Of a DNA stretch of 64,000 bases, positions 11,401-21,855 are shown piece by piece. The notes beneath the pieces were generated by a model. The model did no database searches. It was not told the origin of the DNA and saw only the letters and a program-made list of their open reading frames with translations. Made by a program: the position numbers and the translations under genes. The DNA is from Trissonchulus latispiculum (Eukaryota > Nematoda > Enoplea > Enoplida > Ironidae). Each line of letters opens with the position of its first letter. The first letter of the stretch is position 1. Location of the stretch: contig JASAND010020995.1 in assembly GCA_030248195.1 (NCBI GenBank), positions 1 to 64,000 on the forward strand, written 5' to 3'.

Positions 11401-14131
11401 GTGCACAGCAATTCCTACTGCGGAAAGAACGCCAGCTCAAATTCAATGAATATTCCTGGTTTCATAATTAAAAATCCAATTATCGTTTACCCTAGATAGT
11501 TATCCCTGTCACCAATAAGGTATGTTACGGACAATAATAACCAGCGTGTACAACACGAAACAAGAAGTCACCTGTCGGTTTGCTGCAGTACAAATTTTTC
11601 AGCAGTTTCGAAAGAGGATGCACAAAATCTACAAAATTAGCAGATTGCAAAACGTATTTGTTATGTCCCGCAATCTGTCTCAATTGAGCCAAATCAATTC
11701 CTGGTCCAACGCCGACTGCAATAATGGGAATGTTCTGAAAACAAATATATTCTTGGTAAGGTATTCTTCAAGCGTTTCTATAAATTGGACAAAAACAGCT
11801 TTACTCTAATTTCAACATAAAAGCTGTTGAGGTTAGCCTATCCTTTTTTGGCAAGGAGGCTGAGACAGTGAGAACTTCACTACCACAAAACTGATTTCGG
11901 ATTTCTATTCAGCAGCCACAGCAACACCTTACTACAGTAGCTTTTTGAGTACTTTCCTGAACAAAAGGGTATCGGTAAGAAGTTGTTTTTCAGTGTTTTT
12001 AAAATTATACAAATAATAATTGCAGACAAATATTTTCCAAGAGATGAATTTTTTGATGCAGTCATTATGACAGTCGTAGCGCTGACATAAAGGTCCGTGT
12101 TGTCGTACAAATATTAGGATAACTCATTATTGCACCAGTGGATTAACTACAGCTTTCAAAGCAAACACCTAGTACCAAAGTATTCCTGATGTAAGCTGCT
12201 TGATTTGCAAAAGCATCTCTGGATCGACCGTGGATAAAAGCAACTATAGCGTTTGGTACTTCCTGTCGCTCTCCTCGATTTCTGGCAAACATTTGGCTCC
12301 CTGCTTGCAGGCCCCGCCCTATATATGTATAGCCTTGCATGTAGTTCATATATCTGATGTAGTCTATAAGCATGCAAAACACTTTATTTTCATTATGTAA
12401 CATGCAGCCAAATAAACAAGAACAACCGTTATGAAGGAATGCAACTGCGACAACATTATTAAGAAAGTATTTATTGTATATTGGTGAGACTATCTAAATA
12501 CTCCGCTGACTGACAGTCAGTAGAAGAGAATTAAAGTTATACACCATGCCCAATCTAATATTCCTATGTACTTTCTAGTCAGCTTTACGGACTACTACAT
12601 ACAACATAAAAGAATGCTATTATTTTACATCGTAAAACTACATTTTGCGTGATCCAATGTGTAAGATTTGGTGAAATCCACTTCAACTTTTGCATAATTG
12701 CTAAATTGTACGACAGCCACTTTTGACTTGGCGTCCAGGGCATCCATCAGCTGCAGTAGTGCTTTCTTCATTTGATCAAAATTCCAGGATCCTATACTAC
12801 CAGATCCTTCTACAATAAGTGTCAGATCCAGAAGTGCTTCCTGGTTACATTGGCGAATGGATGAGCTGCCTCCGCCTTTGTGATTACCAGTTTGTTTGCT
12901 TTTATCTTTACTGTTGCTATCACTACTGCTGCTGCTTTTGCGGTTGTATCTATGGCGGCTCCTGCCCCGTCCATGACCTAAATATGGCTATAAAGCTGAA
13001 AATTGACGAGTTACGATAAGTAGCAAAAACACTTTGTCGAACACCCAATACGCAACGCCCAACCCTCAGGGCTCAATTATATATCAATTGGCAAAATTAG
13101 TGGTAATTGGAGTATAGCAATATAGTTTTATAATTTAATAATTTTAATAACGATTGTACTGATGGTTAAATGCAAAGTGATTGGTGAAGCAAAGCGAAGC
13201 GACCTGTGATTTTTATTTTCTACAAGTTCAGCCTTTCTGAACTTTCTTTTTCCTGCTGCGCCTCAGCGCAGCAGGTCTTTTAAATTTGGTCAGATCGAAC
13301 TTTAGCACTCAAATTCTTTGTTAAAGATGTATTTTCCTATAAATGCGTGTATTCAACGCTTTAAGATAGGAATTGCATGATTTTACGTGTAGATTTCTTT
13401 CTTTGAAGCCTTCAATCCCTGTAACTACGTATAAATAAAGATAAGTTGTTCATGTGTTCTGGGAACTTGAAAAACCGGAAATGTTCTTTCGTTTTTCTGA
13501 TGACTAATAATGTAAACATTTCTTCATTTGACCTAACCAGCTCATTAGCAACATTCCAATTGCATGAAATTGCAAGGGAAACGTTTAATCAACGAGCAGG
13601 AATGTAAGTTTTAAGCAAAATCAATTTCACACCATGTTTTGCACTAGTTTCTTCTGTTAATAAGAAAGCAAATCTTTGTTTTAATATAATGGACTGCGCA
13701 GCAGGTTTACAGTTTATTAAATGTTCCTCAGACAGAAACAAAACCTTTTGCATAAAATATTGCTTGTTTCTGTAAGAATAAGCCTCGAAGGAATAGCGCT
13801 TGTTGTATATATGGTCCGGCGTTAGGTTTAACTTAGTGACACCGTTAAAGTCCAAGCAGAAACTGCATCAGTTTCAACAGACAAATATTTGAAAAGTTTA
13901 AGTAGTAAAGCAGTTTCATAACAAAATTAAGTTTGCGGTGTAAGTTGAGATTGCATGTTTAGCCGCTTTTATGCCATCACAGCTGTATAAAAATGTTACG
14001 TTTCTAAGTAAAATTAACAGACCAATAAGCTTTACTTCAACCCAAACTATTGGGGGCTCACCTGCTGTCAAATCTAGAATCAGTGCGATCATTATGATCT
14101 TTATTGAAAATTTCCAGGATAAAGTTTTCAT
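2030..14131 (-). CDS. secreted protein with three vWA domains and a Thr-rich linker (13 exons)
   Basis: Coding exons in transcript order are 14131-14062, 12977-12642, 12363-12176, 11734-11572, 10736-10710, 7318-7109, 6672-6485, 6076-5896, 5524-4697, 4037-3828, 3663-3473, 2941-2785 and 2181-2030. Every intron is GT-AG, every phase matches, and the total is 2901 nt (966 codons plus stop). The predicted protein runs signal peptide (1-23), basic/Ser linker (24-65), vWA1 (about 66-252), short linker, vWA2 (about 262-450), Thr/Ser/Pro stretch (455-730), vWA3 (about 731-916), tail. Each vWA is flanked by cysteines (66, 264 and 733 on the N side), as in disulfide-looped vWF-type A domains. No transmembrane segment is seen after the signal. 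Such proteins (matrilin, collagen VI and relatives) act in the extracellular matrix or adhesion; the ligand is unknown. The start was chosen because ATG opens a hydrophobic leader followed by a phase-1 donor that joins exon 2. Confidence 0.85.
2364..2672 (-). other. 102-codon Cys-containing ORF in intron 12, unassigned
   Basis: This open stretch is less AT-rich than its surroundings and encodes several cysteines (SCTTLEMLEGN, CRLPGLQEMTCRDLSGSASC). The opposite strand is also open at 2344-2586. The gene model joins in phase without it. It could be an alternative exon or an old repeat; I cannot decide. Confidence 0.2.
2785..4037 (-). CDS. exons 10-12: vWA3 with intact MIDAS
   Basis: Exons 4037-3828, 3663-3473 and 2941-2785 encode vWA3. 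Motifs are VDGSGSIG (Asp745, Ser747, Ser749), a Thr pair at 812-813 in GYTTHLGYGL, and ILTDGRADDD (Asp847). The end of the domain reads GISMYGLAITNLVDTEQL, with a closing Cys in YMCFV. All MIDAS acids are present. Exon 10 has the same length and phase as exon 6, supporting internal duplication. Confidence 0.83.
4319..4459. repeat. iterated palindrome array, intron 9
   Basis: About six variants of the self-complementary motif TTGTACAATTTGAAATTGTA occur in 140 bp, alternating orientation of a 19-bp core (GTACAATTT-c-AAATTGTAC). Any strand of it can fold into several competing hairpins. No coding content. Confidence 0.8.
4697..5524 (-). CDS. exon 9: threonine-rich mucin-like linker
   Basis: One 828-nt exon encodes residues 455-730. 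It begins with a near-pure Thr/Pro stretch, including a run of 13 Thr from ACT/ACC triplets, and passes into a Ser/Thr-rich segment (TTEVPATTSAQ, TTIAAQSTTTVLSNT). This composition is typical of O-glycosylated mucin-like spacers that extend neighbouring domains. One Cys sits within PVCRQVSPD. The donor is TCGTAAGA. The triplet run is likely to vary in length between individuals. The antisense frame gives a Val-rich ORF that is not real. Confidence 0.8.
5896..7318 (-). CDS. exons 6-8: vWA2 with intact MIDAS
   Basis: Exons 7318-7109 (210 nt), 6672-6485 (188 nt) and 6076-5896 (181 nt) encode vWA2. The MIDAS reads VDASGSVG (Asp276, Ser278, Ser280), Thr344 in GGYTKLGAAL, and TDG with Asp377 in VVVLTDGESHD. 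All metal-coordinating positions are present, so divalent-cation-dependent ligand binding is plausible. Cys264 before strand 1 and a cysteine in SVPCTT at the end suggest a closing disulfide. The cut into three exons at equivalent positions mirrors vWA3 (210, 191, 157 nt), pointing to duplication of a three-exon cassette. The 188-nt middle exon has the same length as exon 3 of vWA1. Confidence 0.83.
7508..8084. mobile_element. fold-back element with ~260-bp inverted arms, intron 5
   Basis: The left arm (7508 to about 7765) and right arm (about 7830-8084) are reverse complements with roughly four in five bases matching by eye. Shared blocks include GCCTACGTnAnATGTCAGAT, CGCGAACTGACyAA and TAAGTTTCATCC. 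The short spacer is AT-rich. No transposase ORF is visible, so this is a non-autonomous fold-back element inside the vWA gene. Confidence 0.75.
8097..8455. mobile_element. short TIR element rich in CGGCCCG, intron 5
   Basis: The left end TTGAGATAAGCA followed by CGGCCCGCCC pairs with a right end whose reverse complement begins TGGAGATGAGCATTTCGGCC. It is about 360 bp with no ORF of note. Flanks CTACATAT and CTATGTAC are a possible imperfect 8-bp target duplication, which would fit hAT-type insertion. Confidence 0.6.
8939..9685. mobile_element. element bounded by iterated inverted CCCACTTTGCA motifs, intron 5
   Basis: Three forward motifs CCCACTTTGCA (8944, 8996, 9016) on the left face four inverted copies (near 9580, 9614, 9635 and 9672) on the right. 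The interior is AT-rich with no coding signal. It looks like a non-autonomous DNA element with repeated subterminal motifs, as transposase-binding sites often are; that role is an inference. Confidence 0.6.
9850..10404. mobile_element. palindromic fold-back element, intron 5
   Basis: The left half (9850 to about 10120) and right half (about 10150-10404) are inverted copies. Shared landmarks are TTTGACCAATAAC, AAATTTGGTATGGGTGCAT and AAATTTCTGTTTnGTA. Small hairpins sit inside each arm, and a GCTCAGTATAAG/CTCATACTGAGC pair sits at the centre. No ORF. Confidence 0.75.
11572..12977 (-). CDS. exons 2-4: basic/Ser linker and vWA1 with degenerate MIDAS
   Basis: Exon 2 (12977-12642) encodes a Gly/Arg/Ser/Lys-rich linker (residues 24-65) and the first half of vWA1. 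Exons 3 (12363-12176) and 4 (11734-11572) complete it. vWA1 keeps the overall fold pattern: hydrophobic beta strand, SGSIG, GYTYIGRGL, and IIAVGVGPGIDLAQL near the end. The MIDAS metal site is altered. The first Asp of DxSxS is Glu79 (VEGSGS), and the usual TDG is Ile179-His180-Gly181. Thr148 and the serines remain. vWA2 and vWA3 of the same protein keep canonical sites, so this domain probably lost or changed metal-dependent ligand binding. Exon 5 (10736-10710, 27 nt) then adds a nine-residue linker. Confidence 0.8.
13252..13275. repeat. CCTGCTGCG hairpin, copy 1
   Basis: Arms CCTGCTGCGC and GCGCAGCAGG enclose a 4-nt loop, with TTTTT before and TCT after. A second copy at 30912-30935 differs in a base pair on both arms. 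Confidence 0.7.
14062..14131 (-). CDS. exon 1: signal peptide of the vWA protein
   Basis: ATG at 14131 is followed by a basic-then-hydrophobic leader (MKTLSWKFSIKIIMIALIL, then DLTA). It ends at donor GTGAGC in phase 1, which matches the exon 2 acceptor at 12977. The leader shows the protein enters the secretory pathway. A second short exon of similar shape and phase lies upstream at 14640-14574 and might be an alternative start. Confidence 0.75.
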
Positions 14132-16860
14132 GACTCTAGTGTAAAGCCTGAAATAAATATGCTGGATTTACAACCATACATTCTGCCTACAAAGTAGAGT
14201 CCTATGGTGAGTCTAAATGTGAAACATCAACACATCATAAAGAAAATGTAGGCATTAATTGTTTCCTTTAGAAACATATTTTGTTGTTTTATAGTTCATA
14301 TTGATGGGTGCCCGGAGAACTCCCGTAGGATGAGATGAGCTAAAACGGCACTTTTCACATGAGGAAAGTGCTAATTTAGCATTGTTACTTAACGGTAAAA
14401 ATTAAGAGACTGAATGTTCAGGTCAAGAGCTTTCGGATGATAACAAACTTTTTGGGGTAGCTCGTTTATAGTTCCTCCCTCAAGGTATTTACAAAATTCC
14501 AATATTTTAATCCATATAAAAATAAAACACGTAAAACAATAAAACAAGAAAGAATCAGACAAATATTCCATACCTGCGCAACTATACATAGATAGGTACA
14601 TAACTTTGCATAAATCTAACAATATAAATTTTCGATTCATAATCACTCACTTTCATGCTTGGCAAGCGGAAAATTCCAAAATTCCAATCGCATCGGAATT
14701 GCGATCGCCTTTAACCACTGAGGTTAGACTACAGAAAGTGCCAAAAAGAAGCGAACAGCAGCAAATTGTCTACAATGCTGCACTTTATGGGTATCAGTTG
14801 GTTTGCGGGACCGTGGGGTAATAAAAGTGGTGCCAGCTTCCACTCTGTCTGGCGCTACAAATTTCAGCAGAACCCAGCGCTATGTTTGCGTGTAGTATGT
14901 GTTAACTTATTCATATGAAGGCAGCAGGTGAATGTCCGCCGTGGCCGGACATTAAACCAAACTGAACAATCATTTAATGAAAATAAACAATGTAAACAGG
15001 TAAAAACAAAAGTAAACAAACTAAGGTGCTAAATTTTTTGTTTGTTTGTTTTTTATTTTGCGATCACGTAGTGGCATTAGAGAACAGTATGTAGCATTCT
15101 TTGCTGGGAAGGTTGAAATTTACCACAGGAATTGGGCATAAGGTAGCGTTCGTAGCGACTGACAAGCTGTATAGAAAAAATGTCGCTAGGAGGAGCACTC
15201 GTTGACAATTGTCAGTGCACTCGCTGTTCAACACTTTATCAGTTGAATGAATTTGAATATTAATTATGACAGATTAACTGAATTAAATGATCAATTCAAA
15301 AGGAAAATCTAATAGATTCCTCACCTCCACCAAGCTCACTCTTGCAATGACAACTGCAGGGTAAATGCTTCCCCTTGTATCGTTCATGTCTCGCTTTTAA
15401 ATATCAAATTGGGATCTTAATGTCAAATCTGAAATTGCAATATGCTCAGCTGCAAGGCTTAAATATCAGCAGAAACTGTTAGATTTCAGTGATTGTTTTT
15501 GTTTTTATCAGTTTTTCCCAACAGTGGAAGGAACCGCAGATGTATTATGTATATGACTTGTGCAAAGAGTAACGCAGTTTTGTATGCCCAACTGTTGGCT
15601 AAGTAATCAATTTGCAACCAAAGACTACCAACCAGGCATGCCCAAGAGTCAAACTTTGTGAGGGGGTGGGGACCGGCGGCCGCCAGCCGCCGAGCAACCG
15701 CGTTCACTGCGGGAGTGACTGCCGTTGTGAGGGTGAGCTTCGCTCCAGATGTGGAGCGAGCCACCAAACCAAACCCATCCAAGTACATATGCTGCTAATG
15801 CCACACTTTTCGTACTGACACTGAGTCCGACATCGCCTTTATTTGGAATCCTAAATCGGCCCATTTTGATTACGGTGGTAGTAGGACAACTACTTCATGG
15901 ATTTTGAGCACGAACTGTGAGTCAAATCTGCACTTTTTAATTGTTTGAATAGAACGAATTGCATCAAAAATTATTAAAATGACTACAAAGGTTTTTAGCG
16001 AAAAAACCAAAAGTGACCACAAGTGTTTATTAGTGCGAGAAATGCACGTTTTTAACAATATTACGGACTTTCTGTCGTCTTTTTTTATTCGTCTCGTCAA
16101 CCGTTCTGTCGTCAACTACAAATTAAAAGCACTGCACTACATTTTAGCACATCAGTTGTAGTAAATGTAGGTAATGGGATTTTAAAATATAGTGTACAGT
16201 AGGGCGGGGATGCCCTACTGGCAAAATTCATGTGTTACCTAATTTGCATAAATTAATTTCCAATTTCTGTCAAACATGCACTTATTTAACTTCCTTGTCT
16301 ATGTCTTTCGTCCATCTAATGTGCATATTCCGAAATTGTGCTTTAAAAGGGGGCGCTTCTCAGTGTTTGTGTGTAGTTGGATTTTTCAAGTCTACCTTCT
16401 TACATGTCCCTTCTTACGTTATGCATCGAGTCCCCTTACCCTAGCGCTTCGAACTTGGTGATAGGTTGGGTGGGGGACTCCTCAAGTTCAGGGAGGTCGC
16501 CTAATTTATTTATGCTATATTTTAATTGTTTTAATATATAGTTTTCCCGGGATTAAGGAAGCCAAGGTTCGTAATTCCCGGGGTACGGAAAATAATTTTT
16601 AGTATCTTGCAGCAAACTTTTATATTTTATAACAAAAAAATCACTTTATCATTCCTAATTTAGCCTCGTCTTTTATCTTTGTGCATTATTAAACCTAAAA
16701 TTGTCTTTATTCTCAAATTTTGATCTAAATTTTAGCTTTTGGTTACCAATTTATCATTTTTTCATTTCTCGAATTATGAGACAGACTGCAGCTCAGCATG
16801 AGGTACAAGAGCCTCTGACCGTTCTCAAAGGGTGAAATGAAAAAGATCTTCTACTATGGC
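14132..16860. other. intergenic interval upstream of the vWA gene
   Basis: No supported gene. It holds a GC-rich patch (15655-15760, CGGCGGCCGCC followed by a GAGCTTCGCTC hairpin), a small hairpin CAGTAGGGC/GCCCTACTG at about 16197-16220, and a fragment (about 16000-16080) matching the inner core of the poly-G elements (GTGCGAGAAATGCACG). The region just above 14131 should contain the vWA promoter, but I see no distinctive motif. Confidence 0.4.
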
Positions 16861-18130
16861 TATGGTACGAAGCAATATCTTTTTCCTCCCCTAGCATAAC
16901 AGAATTGGCTTGTATGCTGCGGACTCCAACAGAGCAAAGCAGGTTGGATCCGCAATTGGTTTTCAACAGTTCCCACTGGTTTGGGGGCGGAGTCTGCTGC
17001 GCCTACTCGGATATGTATCCGTCGGCAAGGTACCCGTCCGCAGAGCTGAGTACCAACACAAAGGCTATATACCACGTCAGCTAGCCGTGAGGGTACCGGA
17101 ACTAAGGCTCTTCACCGAATTAGGCTCCCATGAGGATGAGGTAGAGCTGTTGCTGGGTGTGAAGTTTTGTTCCAGCAAAATTACAACTCCGGCAATTCAA
17201 CGACCGCATCCAGGAGAAGCCTCTCCTGTCTATGCTCACTCGCAGAAGGGTACTTTCTGTCATGGCTCTTGGTTTCGCTGAGCTATGCTATGAACCGGAA
17301 CATGGCCATAGACCTCACATCCTGTGGTAGCTTCACGAAATGGGTTAACCAGGTTACTTGGACTCTGCTTCTTCTTCGACGGCAGGTGGGTCAGTGGAGC
17401 CTACCTGTGGTCTCAGGTTTGAGCTTCGGGGCAGTCCAAAGCGTATTTGCAGGGGCTTTGAACTTAAGCCCTGGATACGAGTAGTCCTGCTTACTTGCGT
17501 GGCTTGTATGTAAAAGTCAGCCCTGCTTGCTTGTCTTGTGTCCTGTGAAGAGCCTGTTTACCAGTTGTGTCCTAGTTCTCAACACTGGGACTATTCAAAG
17601 GGTACCTACAAGGGCCTTGGACTTAAGCCCTGGAGACCTGCAAGCCTTGAAGCTCGTGGTGGGGCCTTGCGCCGGCTGGACTATAGCTGACGAATGACAA
17701 GTAGGGGTCGGGATATGACACCCAAGTGATGAGAGCTACCCACATTATAATGGCTATTTTTTCTACCAAATATGACCTTACTATGCTATGATCTAGCTTT
17801 CGAGGCTTGTACCAGACTAGCATGAGACTGGGTACTGAGACTAGCATAAGACCAGATTAGTACGCCTGGGCAAGCCTAGTACTCTCCCCTCCCTCCCAGA
17901 GATGGGTTCTACCTACCCGTGAAAGGTAGGGTAAGGTTCAAAACGTCGACGTTTTGTCGACCAGTGCCTCCTTCCTACGGCGCATGAACCCAATAGCCTC
18001 AACAGCAACGGTTACTCCAACCCAGTGGTGCCTCAATGGTGGAGACAACGGCGAACGTTGACCCAGATCCTTGGTTGATACACGATGTCAGTTGTCCCCG
18101 ATGTATTATTATTCCTTCCCTCCTGATCAA
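16860..18130. other. GC-balanced unassigned interval, possible dead retroelement
   Basis: Base composition differs from the AT-rich flanks and several 60-120 codon frames occur, but none resembles a known family. Two related blocks about 160 bp apart (CTTAAGCCCTGGATACGAG near 17461 and CTTAAGCCCTGGAGACCTG near 17621) suggest an internal duplication. A perfect 18-bp palindrome CAAAACGTCGACGTTTTG lies at 17939-17956. It could be the untranslated end of a retroelement. Confidence 0.3.
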
Positions 18131-18887
18131 AAGATCCATGACTTACCTCATTATGACTTTAGTTGTTATTTATGACACTCACTACCTAACTGTGATACTG
18201 TCCCCCAGTTTGTGACTTTATCTAATCCCTAGGAGAACGAAGACATCGAAGAATAAGTTTTGTTACGATAGAGACGTTAGATGTCTATAAAATGAACGAA
18301 ACTGTTATTTATTGCTTTGTATACATATATTGCTTGTTTGCCAAAGTGCTCAAAATTAAAAACGTCTAACCAAAAACAACTATTTCTTGATTACGAAATC
18401 TTTCTTGTTACTAGTTCAGTGAGGCATACAAAGATGGACAAAAAGACCCTACAAATTCCCTTTTGTAAGGTCGCCACCTTCCATTTAAAATTCTACCTAC
18501 TGCGGTAGTACCTTTGCTTCTACCTGCAAACGATAGTTATCCCAACGAATCCTGCCCACTAAAATTTCTCTTACCACACTGGAGCGGTCGGCGGCTTATG
18601 TCTCCTTGCCATCTGACAGTTGCGTTGTCATGGTCACTGTGACGGCATCGTAGTCTCTTCGTGAGTCTGCGTACGCACGTTAGGGTGATTCGATGTCGTG
18701 AGGCGAGAGCTCCCCATTTTCAGGGTGATATCGCTATGCCGCGCAATGACACCCTATCTGGTTCTTGTATTCATAAAACTTTTCGCTCTAATCTCAGCTG
18801 ACACATCTGACGGCATTTCAGGCAGTCCACCTAAGGTTGGCCTTTCGTCCAGGCGTTTTCTAGCTGGATCCGGGGATGCTTCCGGGG

Positions 18888-19015
18888 ATGGATAAAGCCA
18901 TTGGCCATAGGCCAAGCAAATCTCAGCCAGTTGGCTCGGCCGACCATTGGTCGGAGGCCGGCCAACGGCCAACGGCCATCGACGCCAACGGCCAACTGGC
19001 CAACTGCTGGCCATG
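18888..19015. repeat. TTGGCC/GGCCAA-rich inverted repeat cluster
   Basis: More than a dozen GGCC cores lie within ~125 bp, many as TTGGCC or GGCCAA, with CGACCA/TGGTCG and GGCCAACGGCCAACGGCC runs. The cluster can form multiple hairpins. It has no coding potential of its own. Confidence 0.6.
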
Positions 19016-19210
19016 CTCAAAGTTATTGATTTTATGAGCCAATTGTGAAATTTAATTTTGCTAGATAATATCGTACACACGTTGCATAATAAACGTTACA
19101 TTATGGATACTTTACTACAGATTTTCAGTTTACCTCATACGGTATTGAAACTTAGTTTTCTATATTTTCGGTAATTTCTTACTCATGTTTCTCAGATAGA
19201 GTAAACTAAG

Positions 19211-21855
19211 TTAACGGGCTAACTTCCAGGTTACCTTTGGGACAGGATCCTTCAGTAGGACCATTTCTGCAACCGTGGGGACCCAATCCTCCTCTGCTGG
19301 CGATGTCTTAAAGCGAAGACGTTGGACTTTTCTCAGCTCCAGTAGATACTGGTGTTTCCACAGTTGCCAAAACAGGTCTAATCTTTTGTGCCTCTTCTTA
19401 TGTTCCGTTAGCAGAGTCTTAGCTGAAGTTGGAACGTAATCAGGATCTTTAGTATCTTCACTTGTAGGAGGTAGGCAGAAGTTGGTACTAGGTGAAAGGA
19501 AAACTGAGGGAGTTATAACATCAAAATCATGCATTTCGGTGCTCAACGAAGTCAAAGGGCGAGTATTCAGAACGGCTTCAATTTCTACCAGCATCGAATT
19601 AAGCGCATCTGCACAAATGCTTGCTCGCCACAAAGTCTTCATCAAAGCCATCTTTACTAATCCTTCCAGTCAGACATGTGCAGGAGAGCAAGTTTGGGGG
19701 GTGAACCGGCGGCCGAAGGCCGCCGAAAAACCAGGTTTTTCCGGTTTTTTGCCCCAAAAACTGGAAAAACTCCGGATTCTGGGGTGGGATGAGGGACCCC
19801 TCTGGAGGGGGGTGAGGTCAAGGTATGGGGGGGGGGGGGTAAAACCCCCCCCCCAAGCACATGTATGCTTCCAGCCCCTCATAAAAACCACCTTCCTGGA
19901 ATTGTCCTCCACTGAATTTTTTTTTGAGAAACATATCGACAGCTTCTTAAGCTACTTCGCTTACTTTGTCGTCCCAAATAGCTTTGAGAACACTGGGCGC
20001 TTTCAGCAACTGAGTAGCATTGTTTGTGAGGATGACCTTTGGGCATCCTCCTCAGGCAATGAACCTCTTGACGGCATTCACTGCTGATTCCGAAGAGCAG
20101 TCTCGGATGAGCTCAAGATGTACAGCTGTCTTGACAAAGCAGGTCAGTAGCGCGACCCATCCCTTCTGGTATGGTTCTCTTTTTAGGCTTCACTAAGAGT
20201 GGACCGAGATAATCCAGTCCTGTATGAGAAAATGCCACTGCATCGGACACTCTAGCTTCTGGCAACTGTGCCATTCTTGGCGGATTAAATGTTCCGCTCT
20301 CTAGTCTTCGGTAGATAAGACAGCTTCTAATTACGTTGGTAACAGCTGCCAAGCCTTGTGGTATCCAGTAATTTTTCCTGATTTCGGACAAGGTACCTCT
20401 TTTGCCGAAGAGGAAAACTTTTCTGTGAGCCTCCTCAATAACAAGTTTTATTATTAAGTGTCTCTTCGGCAGCAATATAGGGAATTTCGCGTCGACAAAA
20501 ATCTTCGCATTAGCCAATCTTCCTCCACATCGCACTATTATTTCTTCGTCGACCAACACATCGAGTTGTTTAGCAAGCTTCGTCAACCTGTTCTGTTGAT
20601 TCTTCATGTCAAACATTCATATTGAATGTATTTGATCCACATAAGCCTTGCTCTTCGAAGCTCTTGAGGTTGCAAAACTGACGAAGTAGAATTCTTTCTA
20701 CGAAGACAATCAGTGAACCACAGACAGTATGCAGTCACACGCAGTAATTTTGTGAGAGTTGGGCATTTTGATGGATCCATTGAAAACAGTGAAGCAACTT
20801 CCGTTTCTGTTGTACAGTGAATTGCCGTTTGTACACCATTTCCTTGAACTACTGTGTCGTCACCTGCCAGCAGTATGCCTGAAGGATGGAGCCTGTGCGC
20901 CCCGGCTAGTTCCCTATTAAAGGAGATTGCTAGCCTTGGCAACTGCTTGGCAGCTGACCACACCGCCCAATTTGAATCATTTTGTATGAACCAAGAAGGG
21001 CCAGTGAACCAATTAGAATTCTTTAGTGTTTTAAAGGTACATCCTCTAGATGCTGTATCAGCTGGATTCTCTTTCGTTCAACGTAGAAGAATTCAGTGTC
21101 TTCAGGGTTGCTGATTTCATTAATTCGACGTTGAACGAATGACTAGCGGTTTTTCTGATTGAATCCAATGAAGGCTGATTTCCGGGTTATCATTTTTCCA
21201 CGGCCATTTGACATAGTATCGACCCTCTTCGTACGTGGTCGACTCTTTGAACTTTCGATCTAATTCATCTTCTTGGGTTGCTTCTCTTGATTCATCGGAT
21301 TTGATACCAATTGTTTCCTGTCTCCACAGGTTGGAAATACTGTCTTGAATTTGGCAATGCATGTGTGGCAGCATTGGAATAACGTCTCCTGGAATTTTAT
21401 CAACCGAACTGCCAGCCAATATCGCACCCAGTGGAGTATAATAAACGGACATGTGTCCACCAACCGCTACAGCCTTGCACGATTGATGTCCCATTATGTC
21501 GTTTCAGTGATCCATTCACAACAGAATATCGACTTTCATTTCCGTTGTCTTCTTTTGGAGGAATAGTCTTTGGCTTGAACGGCTTCACTTGCTTCCAACA
21601 TTCTTGACTTAGTCGAATCGGTTACAATGGCGATTTGAATAAGCAAGACATGCAGGATATATCCGTTGTCACCATGGAGTCTGATCTTGACAACTTCGGC
21701 TTGTACGTTCTCTATCTTGTTGGAGTTGAACAGAGCAGTGTTCAACACAAGCTTTCTGAGCGGCTTCAGTTTCAGTAAGCTTGCAGAAGACTGGTCAATG
21801 CAGGTATATCTAGCTCCTGCATACAGGTATAAAGTCATCCTTGCTCCCCCCACTC
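19211..21855 (-). pseudogene. decayed BEL/Pao LTR retrotransposon pol
   Basis: Minus-strand blocks appear in pol order. At 21853-21536 is a protease-like start (TLYLYAGARYTCIDQSSASLL). At 21494-21120 is the pre-RT segment (EEGRYYVKWPWKNDNPEISL). At 20963-20604 is the RNase H-integrase linker (LTKLLRVTAYCLWFTDCLR). At 20616-20113 are an HHCC-like zinc region and the integrase core start (HTGLDYLGPLLV). At 19651-19211 is the integrase C-terminal part (NTRPLTSL, WKHQYLLELRKVQRLRF, PKVTWKLAR). The reverse transcriptase catalytic core (YVDD-type) is missing between about 21120 and 20963, so there is a large internal deletion. Frames shift several times, one zinc cysteine is lost (SCLIYRR), and a poly-G element sits at about 19660-19905. 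The element cannot be active. No LTRs were identified. Confidence 0.75.
19660..19905. mobile_element. poly-G/poly-C insertion in the BEL/Pao remnant
   Basis: It starts ACATGTGC...TTTGGGGGG and ends CCCCCCCCAAGCACATGT, an inverted pair. It interrupts the integrase reading frame. It contains a CGGCGGCCGAAGGCCGCCG hairpin and runs of 10 or more G and C. Confidence 0.6.

Noticed and set aside
13589..13855. 88-codon minus ORF as a vWA gene exon
   Set aside because: No domain similarity, and exon 1 joins exon 2 in phase without it.
19482..20087. 201-codon plus-strand ORF
   Set aside because: It is antisense to BEL/Pao integrase and crosses a poly-G insertion; no domain is recognisable.
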